The notes under the pieces are model-generated. The model ran no database searches. It was not told the DNA's origin and saw nothing but the letters and a program-made list of their open reading frames with translations. This document shows positions 13,655 through 15,113 of a DNA stretch of 15,113 nt, piece by piece; position 1 is the stretch's first letter; each line of letters begins with the position of its first letter. The translations under genes were made by a program, and so were the position numbers. The stretch is from positions 1 through 15,113 of the forward strand of contig CALCNV010000176.1 in the NCBI GenBank assembly GCA_937897645.1, written 5' to 3'. Origin of the DNA: an uncultured Lysobacteraceae bacterium (GTDB taxonomy: Bacteria > Pseudomonadota > Gammaproteobacteria > Xanthomonadales > Xanthomonadaceae).

Positions 13655-14416
13655 ATGTGCCTGGTCGCCCTTGCCTGGAAATCCCACCCCCGCTGGCGGC
13701 TGTTGCTGGCGGGCAATCGGGACGAATTCCACGCCCGACCCACCGCCGCCCTCGCCCGCTGGCCCGGCGAGCCAGTCGTCCTGGCCGGCCGCGACCTGCA
13801 ATCGGGCGGCACCTGGGCAGGGATCGACGGTCGCGGACGCTGCGCCGTGGTGACCAACGTGCGCGACCCCTTGGCCGTCGTGGATGCCCCGCTCTCGCGC
13901 GGCGCCTTGCCGGTGGATTTCCTGCAGGGCGCGCTGGATGCCGACGCGCATGGACGCAGGTTGCTGGCCGGCTCAACGCAGTTCGCGCCTTACAACCTGC
14001 TGCTGGTCGATGCGGATTCCTGCGAGTACGTAGGCAATTATCCGATCGAGCATCGCGCCATCGCGCCCGGCATCCATGGCATGTCGAACGGAGGTTTCGA
14101 CAGCGATTGGCCGAAGACGCGACGGCTGTGCGCTGCCATGGAAGCGTGGTCGCAAACCGATGCATCCGATCCTGCCGCCATGTGGAATGCAATGGCGGAC
14201 GAACACATCGCCGCCGACAGCGACTTGCCCAACACCGGCGTTGGCATGGAACTGGAGCGCTTGCTCTCCGCCGCCTTCATCCGCGGCCCGCGCTACGGCA
14301 CCCGCGCAAGCACGTTGATAGCGATTGATTACGAAGGACGTGGCTGGATCCGCGAACGCAGGTTCGGCCCGGACGGCGCCTTCGAGGGCGAAACCACGCT
14401 GCGGAATGATGGGTGA
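13655..14416 (+). CDS. NRDE/TANGO2-family protein
   Basis: The 253 aa product belongs to the NRDE family (Pfam TANGO2, formerly DUF833). Eukaryotic and some bacterial members have been linked to haem trafficking; the biochemical activity remains poorly defined. The protein starts MCLVALAW, with the conserved cysteine at position 2, which family members share with N-terminal-nucleophile-like folds. The name-giving motif AGNRDEFHARPT is at 19-30. GGTWAGID (51-58), VVTNVRDP (65-72), YNLLLVD (113-119), HGMSNGGFDSDWPK (141-154) and YGTRAST (214-220) follow. There is no signal peptide or membrane segment, so it is probably cytoplasmic. It is transcribed alone, divergent from the dcw operon and convergent with rnpB. 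A functional link to cell division is not evident. Confidence 0.92.
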   Translation: MCLVALAWKSHPRWRLLLAGNRDEFHARPTAALARWPGEPVVLAGRDLQSGGTWAGIDGRGRCAVVTNVRDPLAVVDAPLSRGALPVDFLQGALDADAHGRRLLAGSTQFAPYNLLLVDADSCEYVGNYPIEHRAIAPGIHGMSNGGFDSDWPKTRRLCAAMEAWSQTDASDPAAMWNAMADEHIAADSDLPNTGVGMELERLLSAAFIRGPRYGTRASTLIAIDYEGRGWIRERRFGPDGAFEGETTLRNDG

Positions 14417-14452
14417 TCCAGCCCGGGACAAGCCCGTTCATCAATAACACCC

Positions 14453-14520
14453 GTGGGAGCGACGTAAGTCGCGATGAAGCTTTATCGGTAGAGCCCCATC
14501 GCGACTCACGTCGCTCCCAC
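14453..14520. repeat. REP-like inverted repeat, GTGGGAGCGACGT type
   Basis: The arms are 14453-14476 and 14497-14520, complementary at 23 of 24 positions, around a 20-base centre. The arm begins GTGGGAGCGACGTAAGTCGC. Elements with this head are common in intergenic DNA of Xanthomonadaceae, where they are regarded as REP or REP-doublet (BIME-like) sequences mobilised by RAYT transposases. The repeat begins 37 bases after the NRDE stop and may also protect or end that transcript. Confidence 0.85.
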
Positions 14521-14548
14521 CTTGGCGCCCATGCCTACGTGAAGCTAC

Positions 14549-14614
14549 GTAGCGTGCGCCATGCGCACGACCGCAGACCTGCTCTCGCGAAATCGCGCGC
14601 ATGGCGCACGCTAC
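14549..14614. repeat. Inverted repeat, GTAGCGTGCGCCATGCGC type
   Basis: Perfect 18-base arms lie at 14549-14566 and 14597-14614. They extend to 21 of 22 complementary positions at 14549-14570 and 14593-14614. The head GTAGCGTGCGCCATGCGC differs from the first repeat, so this is a second palindrome family. Confidence 0.85.
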
Positions 14615-14631
14615 AAGCCAGAGCTCGAGCC

Positions 14632-14668
14632 CATGGGGCGCTCCTACAAAAATCGCGGAGCAACCATG
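14632..14668. repeat. Degenerate REP-like inverted repeat
   Basis: CATGG and GCTCC (14632-14644) pair with GGAGC and CCATG (14657-14668), with a small internal loop (GGC against AA). On the minus strand the second half reads GTAGGAGCGCCCCATGG, resembling the GTGGGAGCG head of the first element. It may be a worn copy. Confidence 0.55.
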
Positions 14669-14710
14669 CCTGTGCAGTCACAAGTCGCATGAAGACCAGA
14701 CGTAATGGCA

Positions 14711-14731
14711 GCCCCCTTTAGTAAAGGGGGC
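14711..14731. repeat. Perfect palindrome with 10-base arms
   Basis: GCCCCCTTTA and TAAAGGGGGC flank a single G. A smaller stem, GCCGC-GACA-GCGGC, follows directly at 14732-14745. No T-run follows on either strand, so I do not call it a terminator. The compound CCCCCTTTAGTAAAGGGGG plus GCCGCGACAGCGGC looks like a repeat unit, but its copy number elsewhere is unknown. Confidence 0.7.
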
Positions 14732-14771
14732 GCCGCGACAGCGGCAGGGAATTGGAGGCTAAAGCCCGGGG

Positions 14772-14798
14772 CCCGAAGTTTGCGAAGCAAACTTTGGG
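14772..14798. repeat. Stem-loop with GAA loop near the rnpB 3' end
   Basis: CCCGAAGTTTGC (14772-14783) pairs with GCAAACTTTGGG (14787-14798) around GAA. On the plus strand the single imperfect pair is a G-U wobble; on the minus strand it is an A-C mismatch. The flanks AAAGCCC (14761-14767) and GGGCTTT (14797-14803) could form an alternative outer stem. Confidence 0.7.
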
Positions 14799-14830
14799 GC
14801 TTTCATCCAGCGCGAAGCGAAGATGAAAGC
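14799..14830 (-). terminator. Stem-loop directly 3' of rnpB, possible terminator or processing site
   Basis: GCTTTCATC (14799-14807) and GATGAAAGC (14822-14830) form a perfect 9-base stem, with a small CGC-GAA-GCG stem inside the loop. It sits at the 3' end of the RNase P RNA, where a terminator or a 3' processing signal is expected. The absence of a T-run argues against a standard intrinsic terminator, so the role is tentative. Confidence 0.35.
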
Positions 14831-14831
14831 G

Positions 14832-15113
14832 GCGGAGCCGGCCGATAAGCCGGGTTCTGTCGTGGACAGTCATTCCTCTAGGCGCAACGTCGCCGTTACG
14901 CTCAAGCAACCTACCCGGACCCGACGCGGGCCGCGCCATGAGGTCCCTATTTGGTCTTGCTCCCGGTGGGGTTTGCCGTGCCGGTCTGTTGCCAGACTCG
15001 CGGTGCGCTCTTACCGCACCATTTCACCCTTGCCTGATCCCTTGCGGGCCATCGGCGGTATCTTTCTGTTGCACTTTCCGTCGGCTTGCGCCGCCCAGGC
15101 GTTACCTGGCACC
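14832..15113 (-). ncRNA. rnpB: RNase P RNA, bacterial class A (partial, 5' part beyond window)
   Basis: This is the catalytic RNA of RNase P, which cleaves the 5' leaders of tRNA precursors. Read on the minus strand, the right edge begins GGTGCCAGGTAACGCCTGGG. AAGTGCAACAGAAAGATACC, CCGCCGATGGCCCGC, AGGCAAGGGTGAAATGG, GCGGTAAGAGCGCACCGC, GGAGCAAGACCAAATAGGG, GGGTAGGTTGCTTGAG, GGAATGACTGTCCACGACAG and AACCCGGCTTATCGG follow. These match the order and sequence of the E. coli RNA as I know it. By that comparison about 105-110 nucleotides of the 5' part, including the GAGGAAAGTCCGGGC element, lie outside. The 3' end near 14832 is an estimate, since the P1 partner strand is not visible. Confidence 0.97.

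Larger units (their letters stand above)
14417..14831. other. Intergenic region made of consecutive inverted repeats
   Basis: The 415 bases between the NRDE gene and rnpB hold no convincing gene. At least seven stem-forming sequences occupy most of it, with only short linkers except for about 40 bases at 14669-14710. The two flanking genes are convergent, so this is the usual place for REP-like elements and terminators. No hairpin is followed by a clear T-run on either strand, so intrinsic terminators cannot be named confidently. Confidence 0.85.

Noticed and set aside
14413..14721. 102-codon plus-strand frame downstream of the NRDE gene
   Set aside because: It runs through palindromic repeats and has no protein-like features.
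14417..14831. CRISPR array or insertion sequence
   Set aside because: The repeats are inverted, differ from each other, lack regular spacers, and no transposase or cas gene is present in the window.
14718..14939. 73-codon minus-strand frame
   Set aside because: Most of it overlaps the RNase P RNA, which is conserved as RNA.

Overview
The window is high-GC gammaproteobacterial DNA, and the proteins look like Xanthomonadaceae/Lysobacteraceae (Lysobacter, Luteimonas, Thermomonas or Xanthomonas-like). The evidence is the MraZ sequence (starting MFQGETAITVDDKGR, 148 aa), a dcw cluster without murD, a class A RNase P RNA close to that cluster, and palindromic GTGGGAGCGACGT-type repeats between genes. 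The assignment rests on recognising families by eye; no search was run.

Positions 1 to about 13,326 are one long minus-strand operon, the dcw (division and cell wall) cluster. In transcription order it reads mraZ, rsmH, ftsL, ftsI, murE, murF, mraY, ftsW, murG, murC, ddlB, ftsQ and ftsA; ftsA is cut by the window edge after 110 codons. All 12 junctions overlap: nine share 4 bases (ATGA or GTGA), two share 1 base (TGATG), and murF/mraY share 11. No intergenic base exists between the start of mraZ and the window edge. The operon supplies most of the lipid II pathway: MurC, MurE, MurF and Ddl build the UDP-MurNAc-pentapeptide, MraY and MurG make lipids I and II, FtsW and FtsI polymerise and crosslink at the septum, and FtsL, FtsQ and FtsA are divisome structural parts. 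murD, which in E. coli lies between mraY and ftsW, is absent.

Positions 13,327-13,654 form an AT-richer divergent intergenic region. It carries the likely mraZ promoter, G-rich repeats that may be the MraZ operator, a 10-bp tandem repeat, a perfect DnaA box and two short perfect palindromes. On the plus strand, 13,655-14,416 encodes an NRDE/TANGO2-family protein.

Positions 14,417-14,831 hold no gene but a run of consecutive inverted repeats, including REP-like elements. From about 14,832 to the right edge lies the 3' part of rnpB (RNase P RNA) on the minus strand, convergent with the NRDE gene.

I see no unknown multi-gene system here. The points most worth a second look are the missing murD, the fully overlapping operon, the regulatory block upstream of mraZ, the palindrome array beside rnpB, and a few unusual residues in FtsI and FtsW.
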